Of a stretch of DNA of 64,000 nt, positions 1 to 9,171 are shown one piece after another. The stretch's first letter is position 1. Each line of letters begins with the position of its first letter. Source of the DNA: Mucilaginibacter pedocola. GTDB lineage: Bacteria; Bacteroidota; Bacteroidia; Sphingobacteriales; Sphingobacteriaceae. Below the pieces are notes generated by a model. It had not been told where the DNA came from. It ran no database searches and worked only from the letters and a program-made list of their open reading frames with translations. The position numbers and the translations under genes were made by a program. The stretch lies in the NCBI RefSeq assembly GCF_002013915.1, contig NZ_MBTF01000003.1, positions 1-64,000 of the forward strand. Reading direction: 5' to 3'.

Positions 1-75
1 AACCGCAAAGATTCTGTGTTGATTACCAAATGATTTTTTACTTTTGTTGTCTAAGGCGGCTTTATGCCAGCCTGT

Positions 76-109
76 TTAGGGTGGTTGGCTTTAGCTTTAA
101 CCACCCTAA
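76..109. repeat. Hairpin just beyond the transposase stop
   Basis: Perfect inverted repeat: 11-bp arms (76-86 and 99-109) around a 12-base loop, ending 5 bases from the transposase stop codon. No T-run follows on the minus strand, so it is a weak terminator candidate. It may be a structured end of the IS element or a host repeat. Confidence 0.5.
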
Positions 110-114
110 CTATT

Positions 115-1149
115 TTATGAGGTTGCTTCCTCGCTTTGTACTTGCAGGTAGCGGCTGTCGTACCTCTCGCCTGTTTTCCAAAGGGTGTAAACCAGTTCTA
201 ATAACTTCCTCTGCACCGCTACCGCCGCTTTCATTTTAATTCCATGTTTAGATACTAACCTCACAAACACTGCTTTGAAATGCTTGTCGCTACGTATAGC
301 GGCTAATGCAGGCATATACATTGCCTTCCGTAAATAACGGTTCCCTCGTTTGGATATACGAGGCTTACTTTTTACCGAAGTGCCCGAGTCTTTAACTTTT
401 ACATCCAACCCGCTATACCCTACCAGTTGCCTTTTATTGCGGATCAGGTTGAAGCCATTCGTTTCTGCAAGGATGGTAACTGCCGTAAGCCACCCTACGC
501 CGGGGATAGATGTAATAGTACGTACTCTTTTAGTCAATTCGGCATCTTGCTTTATCAGGGCATCGATCTCTTCTTTAACTTCTTTTTCCTGGCTGTTGAA
601 CAGCCCGATACGATCTTTGAGCCTGGCTACGCTCCTTTCGTTAGGGTATGCTTCTGCCTGCTCGGCGTGCAGCTGGTTCTTAGCCACCGTACGTTCTGCT
701 ATCAATTGCCCCCTTTCCCGGGTTAACTGCCTTAATGTTTTGAACCCCTTCTCCGGTTGCTGCCAGTCCTCCAGTTTTGTACCAAGCCCGAAATCGCAAA
801 TGCCTCTTGAAGCAGTTTTATCAGTAATGGTTTTGATATCCAGCGACCTTATATGGTTGCTGATCTTATTGGGTAGTACTATGCTAACCTCGTAACCGTT
901 GTCGGACAGGTAGTACGCCAGCTTCTCATGGTAAACGCCGGTGGCTTCCATCACATACCTTACGCTGGTAGTGTTTACGCTATGCTTGCTTACCCAAACC
1001 AGCATAGCCTTAAAGCCCGATTCTTTATTGGCGAACGATTTACAAGCGTAAATATCCTTCTCAAGGGAGCTGCCTATCCTGCCTAACGATACTACTAATT
1101 CCTTTTGTGCCACATCAATGCCGGCAACTTGCTTTAAAACACTTGTCAT
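115..1149 (-). CDS. IS110-family transposase (DEDD/serine type)
   Basis: 344-residue transposase of the IS110 family, which moves its element using a RuvC-like DEDD domain plus a C-terminal Transposase_20 domain, guided by an element-encoded RNA. The N-terminus shows GIDVAQKEL (first acidic residue), MEATGVYHE and a TDKTAS block typical of the Bacteroidota branch. The C-terminal half has IPGVGWLTA, GYSGLDV and DSGTS followed by ISKRGNRYLRKA, the usual Transposase_20 core containing the catalytic serine region. Length is normal for the family. I chose the ATG at 1149; a GTG lies one codon upstream (1152). No frameshift is visible, so the gene looks intact. IS110 elements lack terminal inverted repeats, so the exact element ends cannot be read from one copy. 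Confidence 0.93.
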   Translation of the reverse strand: MTSVLKQVAGIDVAQKELVVSLGRIGSSLEKDIYACKSFANKESGFKAMLVWVSKHSVNTTSVRYVMEATGVYHEKLAYYLSDNGYEVSIVLPNKISNHIRSLDIKTITDKTASRGICDFGLGTKLEDWQQPEKGFKTLRQLTRERGQLIAERTVAKNQLHAEQAEAYPNERSVARLKDRIGLFNSQEKEVKEEIDALIKQDAELTKRVRTITSIPGVGWLTAVTILAETNGFNLIRNKRQLVGYSGLDVKVKDSGTSVKSKPRISKRGNRYLRKAMYMPALAAIRSDKHFKAVFVRLVSKHGIKMKAAVAVQRKLLELVYTLWKTGERYDSRYLQVQSEEATS

Positions 1150-1430
1150 CACCTGTTAATATCTATTTTAATAAGTGAATAACCCATCTTCGTTTTGTCT
1201 CCTGGTTGGATATCCAAGCTATACCGCTATGCAGTATGCCTTACATTCTGTTCAAACTCCAATGGGCAAAAGAGCATGAGGCCGTATCTTTGCGAGAACA
1301 TACTTCATGAGTTGTTTGAGCACAAATCGGCTCTCATACTCCTTCACTCAATACAAAATTATTAGCTATATTAATTGGTAACAAACATAGGAGAGCACAA
1401 AGCCTTGCAAACTAAATAAGTAAGAAGGGT
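1150..1430 (-). other. Non-coding leader of the IS110 element; possible bridge-RNA locus
   Basis: About 280 bases upstream of the transposase without a plausible gene. In IS110-group elements the left-end region before the transposase encodes a structured bridge RNA that pairs with target and donor DNA. Seen here: short self-complementary pieces, including GGATATCC (1208-1215) and an ATAC/GTAT pair around the CGCTATGCA loop near 1220-1240. Position and length fit, but guide loops cannot be assigned without the element ends. Confidence 0.35.
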
Positions 1431-1451
1431 TAAATTACGGCGCTACTTCAA

Positions 1452-1540
1452 AATCTTTGCGCCTTAGCGTCTTTGCGTGAAAAAATCTTTGTGTTCTTTG
1501 CGCTAATAAAGCTGCAAGTCTCTGCGAACTTTGCGGTAAA
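1452..1540. repeat. Intergenic CTTTGCG-rich repeat, copy 1
   Basis: Several CTTTGCG/TTTGCGCT words ending in CTTTGCGGTAAA. The same words recur at 2737-2797, 21987-22100, 25571-25690 and 39068-39117, and bases 1-10 (AACCGCAAAG) look like the opposite arm. It lies between the IS element and the OsmC gene, outside coding sequence. Confidence 0.6.
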
Positions 1541-1598
1541 AAATATAGAGGTAATAATATATTGCTACATTCGTAAAAACTAAAACACAACTATCATC

Positions 1599-2018
1599 AT
1601 GAAACGTACCGCAAATGCACACTGGAACGGTAACCTGCAAGCTGGCGAAGGCACCATTACCACCCAAAGCACTATTCTTAACAAAACACAGTACTCGTTC
1701 AAAACCCGTTTTGCCGATGGTATTGGCACCAACCCCGAAGAGCTGATAGCTGCTGCACATGCAGGCTGCTTCACTATGGCGGTTAGCGCGGCTTTGACGC
1801 AAGCAGGTATCACCGCAGGCGACCTTACCACCGATGCTATCCTCGACCTGGATATGCAGGCGCTGGAAATTAAAGGCATCCACCTGGAACTGAAAGCATC
1901 AGTTATTGATGGTGTAGACGAAGCTAAATTTAAAGAAGTTGCAGAAGGCGCTAAAGCAGGTTGCATTGTATCAAAAGCTTTGAGCGTGCCAATTACTTTG
2001 AACGTTACCTACGCGTAA
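1599..2018 (+). CDS. OsmC/Ohr-family peroxiredoxin
   Basis: 139-residue OsmC-type protein, a cytoplasmic thiol peroxidase that reduces organic hydroperoxides. The two family cysteines are present: Cys57 in AHAGCFTMA and Cys122 in KAGCIVSKAL. The GTNPEELIAAAHAGC block with Glu48 is the usual active-site neighbourhood. Length matches OsmC (about 140). The start is the first ATG of the conserved N-terminus (KRTANAHWNG). It is monocistronic, closed by a hairpin terminator 24 bases past the stop. OsmC and Ohr are hard to separate by eye; the KR.A.A.W.G start and the RFADGIGTNPEE region favour OsmC. Confidence 0.92.
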   Translation: MKRTANAHWNGNLQAGEGTITTQSTILNKTQYSFKTRFADGIGTNPEELIAAAHAGCFTMAVSAALTQAGITAGDLTTDAILDLDMQALEIKGIHLELKASVIDGVDEAKFKEVAEGAKAGCIVSKALSVPITLNVTYA

Positions 2019-2041
2019 ACAAATGCGCATATAACTTACAT

Positions 2042-2077
2042 AAGCAGCGGCGGTGCAAACCATCGCTGCTTTTTTTT
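2042..2077 (+). terminator. Rho-independent terminator after the OsmC gene
   Basis: AAGCAGCG (2042-2049) pairs with CGCTGCTT (2064-2071) around a 14-base loop, followed directly by a run of T to 2077. Confidence 0.75.
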
Positions 2078-2105
2078 GTAGCTTAAATACATCAATTACC
2101 CCGTT

Positions 2106-2687
2106 ATGGCTATCCGCTCCCGCTCCGTTATTTCCACCATATTTTTCCTGGTAGTTATTGCTTCTATTGGTTTTATGTTCATGTACCTTAAAAGGCAATT
2201 CGCTACCAAAACAGAAGTGAACCAGGATATTATGGTATCTAAAATAACCGCCATGGGTAAGCTGGAACTGGTAAAGTATTCTATGAAAGACGTGGTGGAG
2301 AAGAAAGAGGTGCACACCATCCTGCCCGATTCGCGGGTGCTGTTCGTAGCAGTAGGGGAGGTTACCGCCTGTATCGATCTCACTAAAGTGAAGAAAGAAG
2401 ACATCGTACTCACAAAAGACAGCGTTACCCTCACGCTGCCGCAACCCGAGGTATGTTATGTAAAATTAGATCACCAAAAGTCGCGCGTGTACGATGTATC
2501 GGGTGTTTACTTCCCTGATAAGACCAAGGAGATGGTGGAGGACGTTTACAAAATAGCCGAACAGAAGATGCTGACCACCTCCCGCGAGATGAACCTGCTG
2601 GGTAAGGCGCGCGAAAATGCTACACTGATATTTATGCCTTTTCTGCAGAACGTAGCGGGCAAAAAAATTGCATTAAAATTTAAATAA
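2106..2687 (+). CDS. DUF4230 domain-containing membrane-anchored protein
   Basis: 193-residue protein of the DUF4230 family, function unknown. A single membrane segment spans about residues 8-28; the rest should be extracytoplasmic. The body carries the family pattern: K.ELVKY, a V.AGV/VAVGEV.A-like strand (FVAVGEVTACIDLTKV), a PQPEV piece and a C-terminal amphipathic helix ending FLQNVAGKKIALKF. No catalytic motif is evident. It follows the OsmC terminator and is likely its own unit. The start is the ATG that gives the short positively charged N-terminus before the membrane helix. Confidence 0.8.
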   Translation: MAIRSRSVISTIFFLVVIASIGFMFMYLKRQFATKTEVNQDIMVSKITAMGKLELVKYSMKDVVEKKEVHTILPDSRVLFVAVGEVTACIDLTKVKKEDIVLTKDSVTLTLPQPEVCYVKLDHQKSRVYDVSGVYFPDKTKEMVEDVYKIAEQKMLTTSREMNLLGKARENATLIFMPFLQNVAGKKIALKFK

Positions 2688-2736
2688 CTGAGGAAGCGCG
2701 CCCTCAAAGTAAATACTCAATAAAGTACCTAAACTG

Positions 2737-2797
2737 GCTTTGTGTTATTTGCGCTAACAGTCAGGCAAATCTCTGCGCCCTTTGCGGTAAAATTTAA
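2737..2797. repeat. Intergenic CTTTGCG-rich repeat, copy 2 (partial)
   Basis: Shares TTTGCGCTAA and CTCTGCGCCCTTTGCGGTAA with the other copies. It matches only the right half of the full-length copies at 21987-22100 and 25571-25690. Confidence 0.6.
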
Positions 2798-2908
2798 CCA
2801 CAACAAAAAAACATCCCCCCGCAATTTGTTAAATAATAACTAAAAATTCAGTTCGAAAGTTATAAGCGGTATATTTAGGGCAAACAATACTTAAATTACA
2901 TAGTACTT

Positions 2909-4288
2909 ATGACTCCAAAATTATTTAAACTAATTGCGTTAAGCGCAGTGGGCCTACTATGCTCGGTTTGCGCTATAGCACAGCCTAGGCTGCCGCAAGG
3001 CTATTTCTGGAAGAAGCTTCCGAACGGGCTTGAGGTGGTGGTGATAGAGAACGCCAAAGTTCCGCTGGCCACAATCGAAATTGCGGTAAAAAACGGTGCC
3101 TACACCGAAGGCCCCGAATATAGCGGACTCTCGCACCTTTTTGAACACATGTTTTTCAAAGCCAATAAAGATTATCCCGATCAGGAGAAATTTTTGAAAC
3201 GTACGCAGGAACTTGGCGCAATATGGAATGGTACTACCAGCGTAGAACGTGTAAACTACTTCTTTACCTTTGATAAAGACAGCCTGAACGCCGGGCTCAA
3301 ATTCATGAACGCCGCCATCCGTTTCCCTATTTACCGCACCGAGGATATGGCCAAAGAGCGCCCGGTGGTTGATGGTGAGTTTCAACGTGCCGAAAGCAGC
3401 CCTTATTTCCAGCTTTACTATGAAGTAAACAAAGCGCTTTGGGGCGACCTTATCACCCGCAAAATTGCCATTGGCGTGCACGAGATCATCAACACCGCTA
3501 CGCCTGAGAAAATGATGATCATTAAAGATAAATACTACTTTCCCAACAATAGCTTGCTAACCATTTGCGGCGACGTGAAGCACGAAGACGCATTTAAGAA
3601 AGCCGAAGCCATTTTTGGCGATTGGGCAAGCAGTGGCTTCAACCCGCACGAAAAATACCCTATACCGCCCTTTAAACCACTGGAAAAAAGTACTGCCTTC
3701 GTAAAAGAAACAACCATTGCCCAAACCCCATACATGGAAATTGCATGGCAGGGGCCGGCGTATTCAACCGATTCAGCAGCTACAGTAGCGGCAGATGTGT
3801 TTTCGTACGTTGTGGGCTTAAATTCCAGCAAATTGCAGCAAGCCCTGGTTGATAAAGGCCTGGCATCATCGGCAAGTATCAGCTACACTACTACCCATTA
3901 CACCGGCGATATAAACTTCTTTATAGTACCCAACCCTAACAAACTGAAAGAATGCTACGCAGAAGCGCTGAACCAGATAAGCCAGTTTGGTAAGCCTGAT
4001 TACTATACCGACGAGCAACTGGCCGATGCTAAGGGCATTCTGCTGCGCAGCCACGCCCGTAATATGGAAAAACCAAGCAGCCTGCCAAGCCAGCTAAGCT
4101 TTTGGTGGTGCAGCACCTCGTTTGATTATGGTACCGATATTACCGATAACTACCAAAAGATAACCCGTGCGGATATTTCTAAATACCTGGATAAATACAT
4201 CACCGGCAAACCATCGGTAGCGGGTATGGTAATTAACCCCGAAGCTGCTAAAGCAAGCGATGCCAAAACATTTTTTGTTGCCAAATAA
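2909..4288 (+). CDS. M16 family zinc metallopeptidase (active subunit)
   Basis: 459-residue secreted or periplasmic M16 (pitrilysin/insulinase) peptidase. A signal peptide covers about residues 1-25 (ending CAIAQ). The inverted zinc motif HxxEH is intact: His76-Leu-Phe-Glu79-His80 in LSHLFEHMFF, with the third-ligand region in VVDGEFQRAE about 75 residues later. The C-terminal half is the M16_C clamp domain. The next gene, 17 bases downstream, encodes a second M16 protein without HxxEH, so the two probably act as an active/inactive heterodimer, as in bacterial mitochondrial-processing-peptidase-like pairs. The substrate cannot be told from sequence. Confidence 0.92.
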   Translation: MTPKLFKLIALSAVGLLCSVCAIAQPRLPQGYFWKKLPNGLEVVVIENAKVPLATIEIAVKNGAYTEGPEYSGLSHLFEHMFFKANKDYPDQEKFLKRTQELGAIWNGTTSVERVNYFFTFDKDSLNAGLKFMNAAIRFPIYRTEDMAKERPVVDGEFQRAESSPYFQLYYEVNKALWGDLITRKIAIGVHEIINTATPEKMMIIKDKYYFPNNSLLTICGDVKHEDAFKKAEAIFGDWASSGFNPHEKYPIPPFKPLEKSTAFVKETTIAQTPYMEIAWQGPAYSTDSAATVAADVFSYVVGLNSSKLQQALVDKGLASSASISYTTTHYTGDINFFIVPNPNKLKECYAEALNQISQFGKPDYYTDEQLADAKGILLRSHARNMEKPSSLPSQLSFWWCSTSFDYGTDITDNYQKITRADISKYLDKYITGKPSVAGMVINPEAAKASDAKTFFVAK

Positions 4289-4305
4289 CCATTAACACAA
4301 TTAAG

Positions 4306-5646
4306 ATGAAAAAGAGAAACTTATTTGCGCTGCTGGTAATGGCAGCTATATATAACGCAAACCCGGCGAGTGCCCAGGATAAAAAGCCTTACGAAACTAC
4401 CGTGAGCGGTGTGAAAGTAATTGTACAGCCAAGCGGTAACGATATTGTAGAAATACAAACCGTAATAAAAGGTGGTGTAGAAAATTACCCTGCCGAGAAG
4501 GCCGGCATAGAAACTATGGCCATTAGTGCCCTAACGGAATGTGGCACCCTAAAACACAGTAAAAACGATTTCAAGAACGCGCTGGACAAAGTAAGCGCCG
4601 AACTTTGGGGCTATGATACCAAGGAATATGCTTTGATACGCATGAACTGCATCAAGAGCGACTTTGAGACCGTATGGCCGCTTTATGCCGAAGCCATTAC
4701 CCAGCCTGCATTTGATGCCAAAGAGTTTGAGCGTATAAAACAGGACGCGATAAACAACCTAAAATCGAACGATGCACAGCCCGATGCAGCTATTGATAAA
4801 TATGCCGATAAAATTGCCTTCGCAGGCCGCGATTATGCAAAGGATCCCGATGGTAAAGTTGACATCATTTCTAAACTTACTGCTGCCGAAACAAAAGCTT
4901 TCTACAATAAAATATTAACCAAATCGAGATTGGTAATTGTGGTAGTTGCCGATTTGCCTAAAGCCGATATAGAAGCCAAAGTAGCTGCAATGCTTGCCGG
5001 TGTTAAAGCAGGCGCACCGTTCGAAGCTAAAAAATCGTTCTTCCGTGTTTATAAAAATACTTTCTCGGCAGAGAAACGCGATTTGGCAACCAACTATGTA
5101 GAAGGTATAACCAGTGGCCCGGCTCCCGGTACGCCCGATTATAATGCCTTCAACGTTGCTATGCGCATATTTGCCAACAGGCACTTTTTAGATGTACGCA
5201 CCAATAACGGTTTGTCGTACGCTCCTCAGGCCTGGTTCAATACCGGTAATACGGCTACAGCAAGGTTCTCGGTATCAACCACGCAACCTGATAAATACAT
5301 AGCTGTGTTTGATAAACTGGTAGACAAAGTAAAAACCGACGGCTTCACCAAAGAGGAAGTTGCGAACAAGAAAGTGGAATACCTAACCGGCTTCTATTAC
5401 AAAAACGAAACCAACCAGGCGCAGGCTGCAGCCTTGGTAAGCAACGAGGTATTGCACAACAATTGGATGCGCTCTGTCACCATGGTTGACGATATTAAAA
5501 AGCTGACTACCGACGAAGTGAGCAACGCCTTCCGCAAATACATTGGCAACATTGTATGGGTATACCAGGGCGATCCAACCAAAGTGAGCCCGTTGTTGTT
5601 CACCAATGGTACGCTAAACAAAGGCGCCGCACCGGTGAGCCATTAA
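4306..5646 (+). CDS. M16 family peptidase-like protein (zinc motif absent)
   Basis: 446-residue M16 fold partner with a signal peptide (about residues 1-23, ending ASAQ). Where the active partner has HxxEH, this protein reads AEKAGIETMAISALTECGT, with no zinc ligands, so it should be non-catalytic. The C-terminal M16 domain is well kept (NNGLSYAPQAWF, the substrate-binding R/Y-type region). It starts 17 bases after the active subunit gene and is clearly in the same operon. Known M16 pairs use such a subunit to build the closed chamber around peptides; that role here is inferred. Confidence 0.9.
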   Translation: MKKRNLFALLVMAAIYNANPASAQDKKPYETTVSGVKVIVQPSGNDIVEIQTVIKGGVENYPAEKAGIETMAISALTECGTLKHSKNDFKNALDKVSAELWGYDTKEYALIRMNCIKSDFETVWPLYAEAITQPAFDAKEFERIKQDAINNLKSNDAQPDAAIDKYADKIAFAGRDYAKDPDGKVDIISKLTAAETKAFYNKILTKSRLVIVVVADLPKADIEAKVAAMLAGVKAGAPFEAKKSFFRVYKNTFSAEKRDLATNYVEGITSGPAPGTPDYNAFNVAMRIFANRHFLDVRTNNGLSYAPQAWFNTGNTATARFSVSTTQPDKYIAVFDKLVDKVKTDGFTKEEVANKKVEYLTGFYYKNETNQAQAAALVSNEVLHNNWMRSVTMVDDIKKLTTDEVSNAFRKYIGNIVWVYQGDPTKVSPLLFTNGTLNKGAAPVSH

Positions 5647-5673
5647 ATAGTCGATAGTTCATAGTCCATAGTA

Positions 5674-5716
5674 AAAGTAAAAGGCTCACAGTTGATATTG
5701 TGAGCCTTTTGCTTTT
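5674..5716. terminator. Bidirectional terminator between convergent genes
   Basis: AAAAGGCTCACA (5679-5690) and TGTGAGCCTTTT (5699-5710) form a 12-bp stem with A/T-rich tails on both sides. It serves the M16 operon on the plus strand; the permease gene converges from the other side. Confidence 0.75.
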
Positions 5717-5732
5717 ATATACTTCGTAATGT

Positions 5733-5829
5733 TTTGTCATTCTGAGCGATAGCGAAGAATCTATTAGCCACAAAGCTTTCGTCGCTATGTTTGGTCGCTA
5801 ATAGATTCTTCGTCCCTCAGCATGACAAA
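5733..5829. repeat. Long intergenic palindrome (GTCATTCTGAG type)
   Basis: Left arm 5733-5767 and right arm 5798-5829 are nearly complementary (TTTGTCATTCTGAG...AAGAATCTATTAG against CTAATAGATTCTT...CTCAGCATGACAAAG) around a 30-base loop. The same general design (GTCATT...GAG...GAAG.AATC) is seen at 46516-46540 and in the two 139-bp repeats near 47 and 48 kb. Confidence 0.7.
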
Positions 5830-5869
5830 GATTGCCATGATCTATCAATCATCAACTATGAACCAACCC

Positions 5870-6988
5870 CTACTGCTCCGTACTCGGCAGCACGGCTTTT
5901 CGTTTACCCCGGTTGCGCATCATATCGCCCAGGTGGCGGGTGGGGATGTTATCGCCAAGCAGTTTACCCCATGGTTTAAGGTCATCTATACGGTCGAAAA
6001 CTATTTTTATGACGGCCACAAAAGGTATCGACAAAAACATGCCCGACAGTCCCCATAACTGATTGCCCAGCAGTACTACTACTATCGACATCAGCGCGTT
6101 TATCTGCACTTTTGATGATACAATACGTGGTACCAGTATATTGTTATCAATAAACTGGATAACAATGTAGGCTATAATAACGCCCAATTGCGTAGAGTAA
6201 CCATCTTTAGTAACGGTAGCCATTAGTACCGGCAGGGCAATGGCTATAATACCACCAAGATAGGGGATAAGGTTTAGTATGGCACCTATGCAGCCTATCA
6301 GCAGTCCGTATTTTACGCCTAATAACAGCAGGGCGGCTGAGTTCATGGCGGCTACTATTACCATCTCTATCAGCAAACCCACAATATAGCTTTGTATGGC
6401 GCCTTTGGTTTCCATCAGCACCTCGCTTACTTTTTTTGAATTTTCTTCGGCAAATACCTCGTACAAAAAGTTAAGGATAAGCGGCTTGTACAACATCATG
6501 AAGAAAACATACACCGGCAATAAAAATATGATGCTGAGCGTGCCTAATACGCCCCCCAGCGTTTTACCCACCATGGATTGGCTATTGTGCAAGGCTTCCT
6601 GCACCATTTCGTTTTGCCTGGCTACGGTAATGCCGAACGAGGACTGTATCCAGTCTTTCAGGCTGATGGTTATTTCGCCGAATTTCTTTTGCAGCATAGG
6701 CAACGAATCGCCGAACTGAATGATCTGGGTAGACAGGAAGTAAAATACGCCTGCAACGGCTAATATGGCTATCAGCATGGCCAGTATGATTGCTACCACC
6801 TTCGGTATCTTCAAAAATTGCAGCTTTGTAGCAAGCGGGTTTAGCAATATGGCCAAAAATGCCGCGAAGCCAAGCGGTATTAAAATATCGGCCAATACCG
6901 ATAAGGCATAAACCAGCAACACTAAACCGAACAATACGGCAGTAGCCTGGATGTAAAAGGGTTGGTCTTTAATTTTTACAGCAGCCAT
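5870..6988 (-). CDS. AI-2E family transporter (permease)
   Basis: 372-residue integral membrane protein of the AI-2E transporter family (TqsA/YdiK/PerM type). About seven or eight hydrophobic segments are visible: two near the N-terminus (residues 12-60), one about 65-90, and a C-terminal block holding IAALPVLMA-, GIIAIALP- and NNILVPRIVSSK-type signatures. The NNILVP...S..V...NALMSIVVVLLG stretch is the family's best-conserved part. Members export small molecules, ions or the signal AI-2; the substrate here is unknown. It is transcribed alone, towards the M16 operon, and its start abuts the next divergent gene. Confidence 0.88.
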   Translation of the reverse strand: MAAVKIKDQPFYIQATAVLFGLVLLVYALSVLADILIPLGFAAFLAILLNPLATKLQFLKIPKVVAIILAMLIAILAVAGVFYFLSTQIIQFGDSLPMLQKKFGEITISLKDWIQSSFGITVARQNEMVQEALHNSQSMVGKTLGGVLGTLSIIFLLPVYVFFMMLYKPLILNFLYEVFAEENSKKVSEVLMETKGAIQSYIVGLLIEMVIVAAMNSAALLLLGVKYGLLIGCIGAILNLIPYLGGIIAIALPVLMATVTKDGYSTQLGVIIAYIVIQFIDNNILVPRIVSSKVQINALMSIVVVLLGNQLWGLSGMFLSIPFVAVIKIVFDRIDDLKPWGKLLGDNIPTRHLGDMMRNRGKRKAVLPSTEQ

Positions 6989-7061
6989 GTAGTTGTGTTT
7001 TCATATTAAACAGCAAAGGAGTATTTGGCGCAATTGTTTTAAATTTAAGCAAAACAATTAT

Positions 7062-7664
7062 ATGAGAACACCTATCCTTACCGCCTGCTTGTTATCCTTA
7101 TTGTTCAATACCGTATATGGGCAAAAAAAGAAGAAAATGGAACTGCTTTTTAATGCCCCCGGCGGGCATACCATAAGGTTAGATACCAACCATATTTATT
7201 ACGACAATAAAATTATTTTCAACCATCAATATCCCGATGAGGTCGCCATGAAGTTTAAAGAACACCGTTTTATTAAAAGCGGCCAGGCAGTGTTTTTATT
7301 TATTTGTGACAATGGCGCACCCAACGATGATGAGTTTGAAGTTTACCAGGTATTTCCGGGTAGTGCAAAATTTATAACAAAAAGTATAGCATCGCCTATA
7401 AAAGATTATGATAGCGATAGCATGCTCGAATTTGGCGGAAGTAATCTGACTGAAGTTCATCCCTCACGCGATTCTATGTATTACATCCCCTCTAAATACT
7501 TTGAGATAAATAATGAGAAAATTTTGTTTGACAAGCGCCTTACCGTACAAACGGATAAGGAAGTAAACGGGATATATCTGGCTCAACCTTTGGATAAAAA
7601 GGGGATTTGTTGTAAGGTTATACCTATAACAAAGGCTGAACGTAAAGCCGAACGGAAAAACTAA
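7062..7664 (+). CDS. Secreted protein of unknown function (200 aa)
   Basis: Not recognised. The ATG at 7062 gives a clean signal peptide (RTPILTACLLSLLFNTVYGQ), so I prefer it over the in-frame ATG at 6993, which would add 23 unlikely residues. The mature part is mixed alpha/beta, contains two adjacent cysteines near the C-terminus (KGICCKV) and ends in a very basic helix (KAERKAERKN). No domain or catalytic motif is obvious. It is divergent from the permease gene and ends at a strong bidirectional terminator. Confidence 0.7.
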   Translation: MRTPILTACLLSLLFNTVYGQKKKKMELLFNAPGGHTIRLDTNHIYYDNKIIFNHQYPDEVAMKFKEHRFIKSGQAVFLFICDNGAPNDDEFEVYQVFPGSAKFITKSIASPIKDYDSDSMLEFGGSNLTEVHPSRDSMYYIPSKYFEINNEKILFDKRLTVQTDKEVNGIYLAQPLDKKGICCKVIPITKAERKAERKN

Positions 7665-7699
7665 TCTTTTAAAGCTCTTGTGTGATGGCGAAGATGGGT

Positions 7700-7745
7700 A
7701 TCAATAAAAACAGCCTGTATCATCTTACAGGCTGTTTTTATTGAT
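7700..7745. terminator. Bidirectional terminator
   Basis: Perfect 20-bp stem: 7700-7719 pairs with 7726-7745 around TCATCT. Each side has an A-tract/T-tract (ATCAATAAAAACAGCC against its complement), so it stops both convergent genes. Confidence 0.88.
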
Positions 7746-7758
7746 GTTAGGGTAACGG

Positions 7759-9171
7759 TTAATAGTTGTTTAGCTGCAGCGTTACATCCGCCCTATTAGG
7801 CGCAAAGGACTTAGTCGATAGGTAGGGCACCATAAAATTGCTGCCAAACCATAGTACCGATCCGCCATCTGCGTAATCACTATTGCCAATGTGTTTTTTA
7901 GACAGGTATTCCATTTTATCCCATTGCCCGGTACTGATATCCAATATTGATAAAATGCCACTGATGCTATACATACCGGTTTTGGCATTTGATAATATGT
8001 ACAGTTTATTATTGTTGAACCGAAAGCTGGTTTTTAAATACCTGGTGGGGTAAATATAGTCCGAAGGGAGTACGTTCTGAAACTTCAGCACCAGGTTTTG
8101 ATCGTAAGCATTTATCAGCATCGAGTTCTGTATCATATAAACGCCGTAGTTGTTTATGGAACTTGCACGTTTACTACGCGATGCTATAGCTGCCACAACC
8201 TTACCATCCAGCTCATCGAGGTATAAAAGCGTCATACCTTTTCCGTAGCCCATATCTACATCGTCTATCTTTTTATTTACGGGGGTAAAGTTTTTCTTGA
8301 TGGCTTTCAGGCTTGCTTTATCAAGCGCTTGTGTGGCATACAATTTTTTATTGGTACTGAAATCGAACTTGCCTATACCCAGTTCGCCGTCGTTATCCTG
8401 GTTAACATACATCATGCCGTAGTATAGTACGTTGCTGTTTTCCGACGGTTTCAGCATAAAATGCTCGCTTGGTACAACGCTTTTATCCTCTTTAAAAACA
8501 ACATCGGCAGATAACATGTTAGATGGCTTGGTTTTGCCGGCATCGTACTTGTAAACTTCAATAGTAGGGCCGTTTAGCCAGCCAATAAACATATCAGCGT
8601 GTTTGTTCCAACCTAACGAAATAAATGTACCGTTAGAAATTACCGGTTTAAAGGCACTTACCGAATCCAGTTTATCGTTATATTCTATCACCTGCAAGTT
8701 GCGGGTTTCATTATACTCGCGGGCATAGCTATTTGCGGTAAATAAACTGTAAAAAGGTATGCCTACATGTATTTTACGCGCAAAACCGCTTTGGCGTACA
8801 GCCAACTTAAAAAAAGCGCCGTCGCCGGTATACATCTGCGGAAATTCAACCAAATCGTTGCTTGATTTGTATACCACTTTTTCGGCCAGTACCTTGCCAT
8901 TTGCCGGGTCAATTACATAAGCCAGAAAGGTGTTGGTGGTGCCTTTCATGTTGCTATGGTCGTTTGCAGCCAGCGCAATTACTTTATTCTGAAATTTATC
9001 GGTTTTTATACCGTAACCAGCCAGTGATGTCTTCCAAACTACCTCAAATTTGTCGTTTACGGCAACCAGGTCAAACTTGTCGTCGTCGGTTGATATTTGC
9101 ATCACGTTTAAATGATCGTTAAACGCAAAGGAGTTGCTGCCTTTAATACTTTCGGCAAAATCTTCAATCAC
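7759..9171 (-). CDS. Secreted protein of unknown function, probable beta-propeller-like (470+ aa)
   Basis: Not recognised as a named family. The open frame from the GTG at 9171 encodes 470 residues with repeated short beta-strand blocks (FNDHLNVMQISTDDDKFDLVAVNDKFEVVWKT-like pieces recurring with spacing of about 50-60), which suggests a propeller of extracellular type. The frame continues upstream without a stop into a typical signal peptide (9172-9246), so the real protein is probably 495 residues and begins at the ATT at 9244-9246. It ends at the shared bidirectional terminator. No neighbour points to a function. Confidence 0.75.
   Translation of the reverse strand: MIEDFAESIKGSNSFAFNDHLNVMQISTDDDKFDLVAVNDKFEVVWKTSLAGYGIKTDKFQNKVIALAANDHSNMKGTTNTFLAYVIDPANGKVLAEKVVYKSSNDLVEFPQMYTGDGAFFKLAVRQSGFARKIHVGIPFYSLFTANSYAREYNETRNLQVIEYNDKLDSVSAFKPVISNGTFISLGWNKHADMFIGWLNGPTIEVYKYDAGKTKPSNMLSADVVFKEDKSVVPSEHFMLKPSENSNVLYYGMMYVNQDNDGELGIGKFDFSTNKKLYATQALDKASLKAIKKNFTPVNKKIDDVDMGYGKGMTLLYLDELDGKVVAAIASRSKRASSINNYGVYMIQNSMLINAYDQNLVLKFQNVLPSDYIYPTRYLKTSFRFNNNKLYILSNAKTGMYSISGILSILDISTGQWDKMEYLSKKHIGNSDYADGGSVLWFGSNFMVPYLSTKSFAPNRADVTLQLNNY

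Noticed and set aside
350..895. 181-codon ORF on the plus strand opposite the transposase
   Set aside because: It lies wholly within the antisense of a clear IS110 transposase and has no family features; it is a shadow frame.
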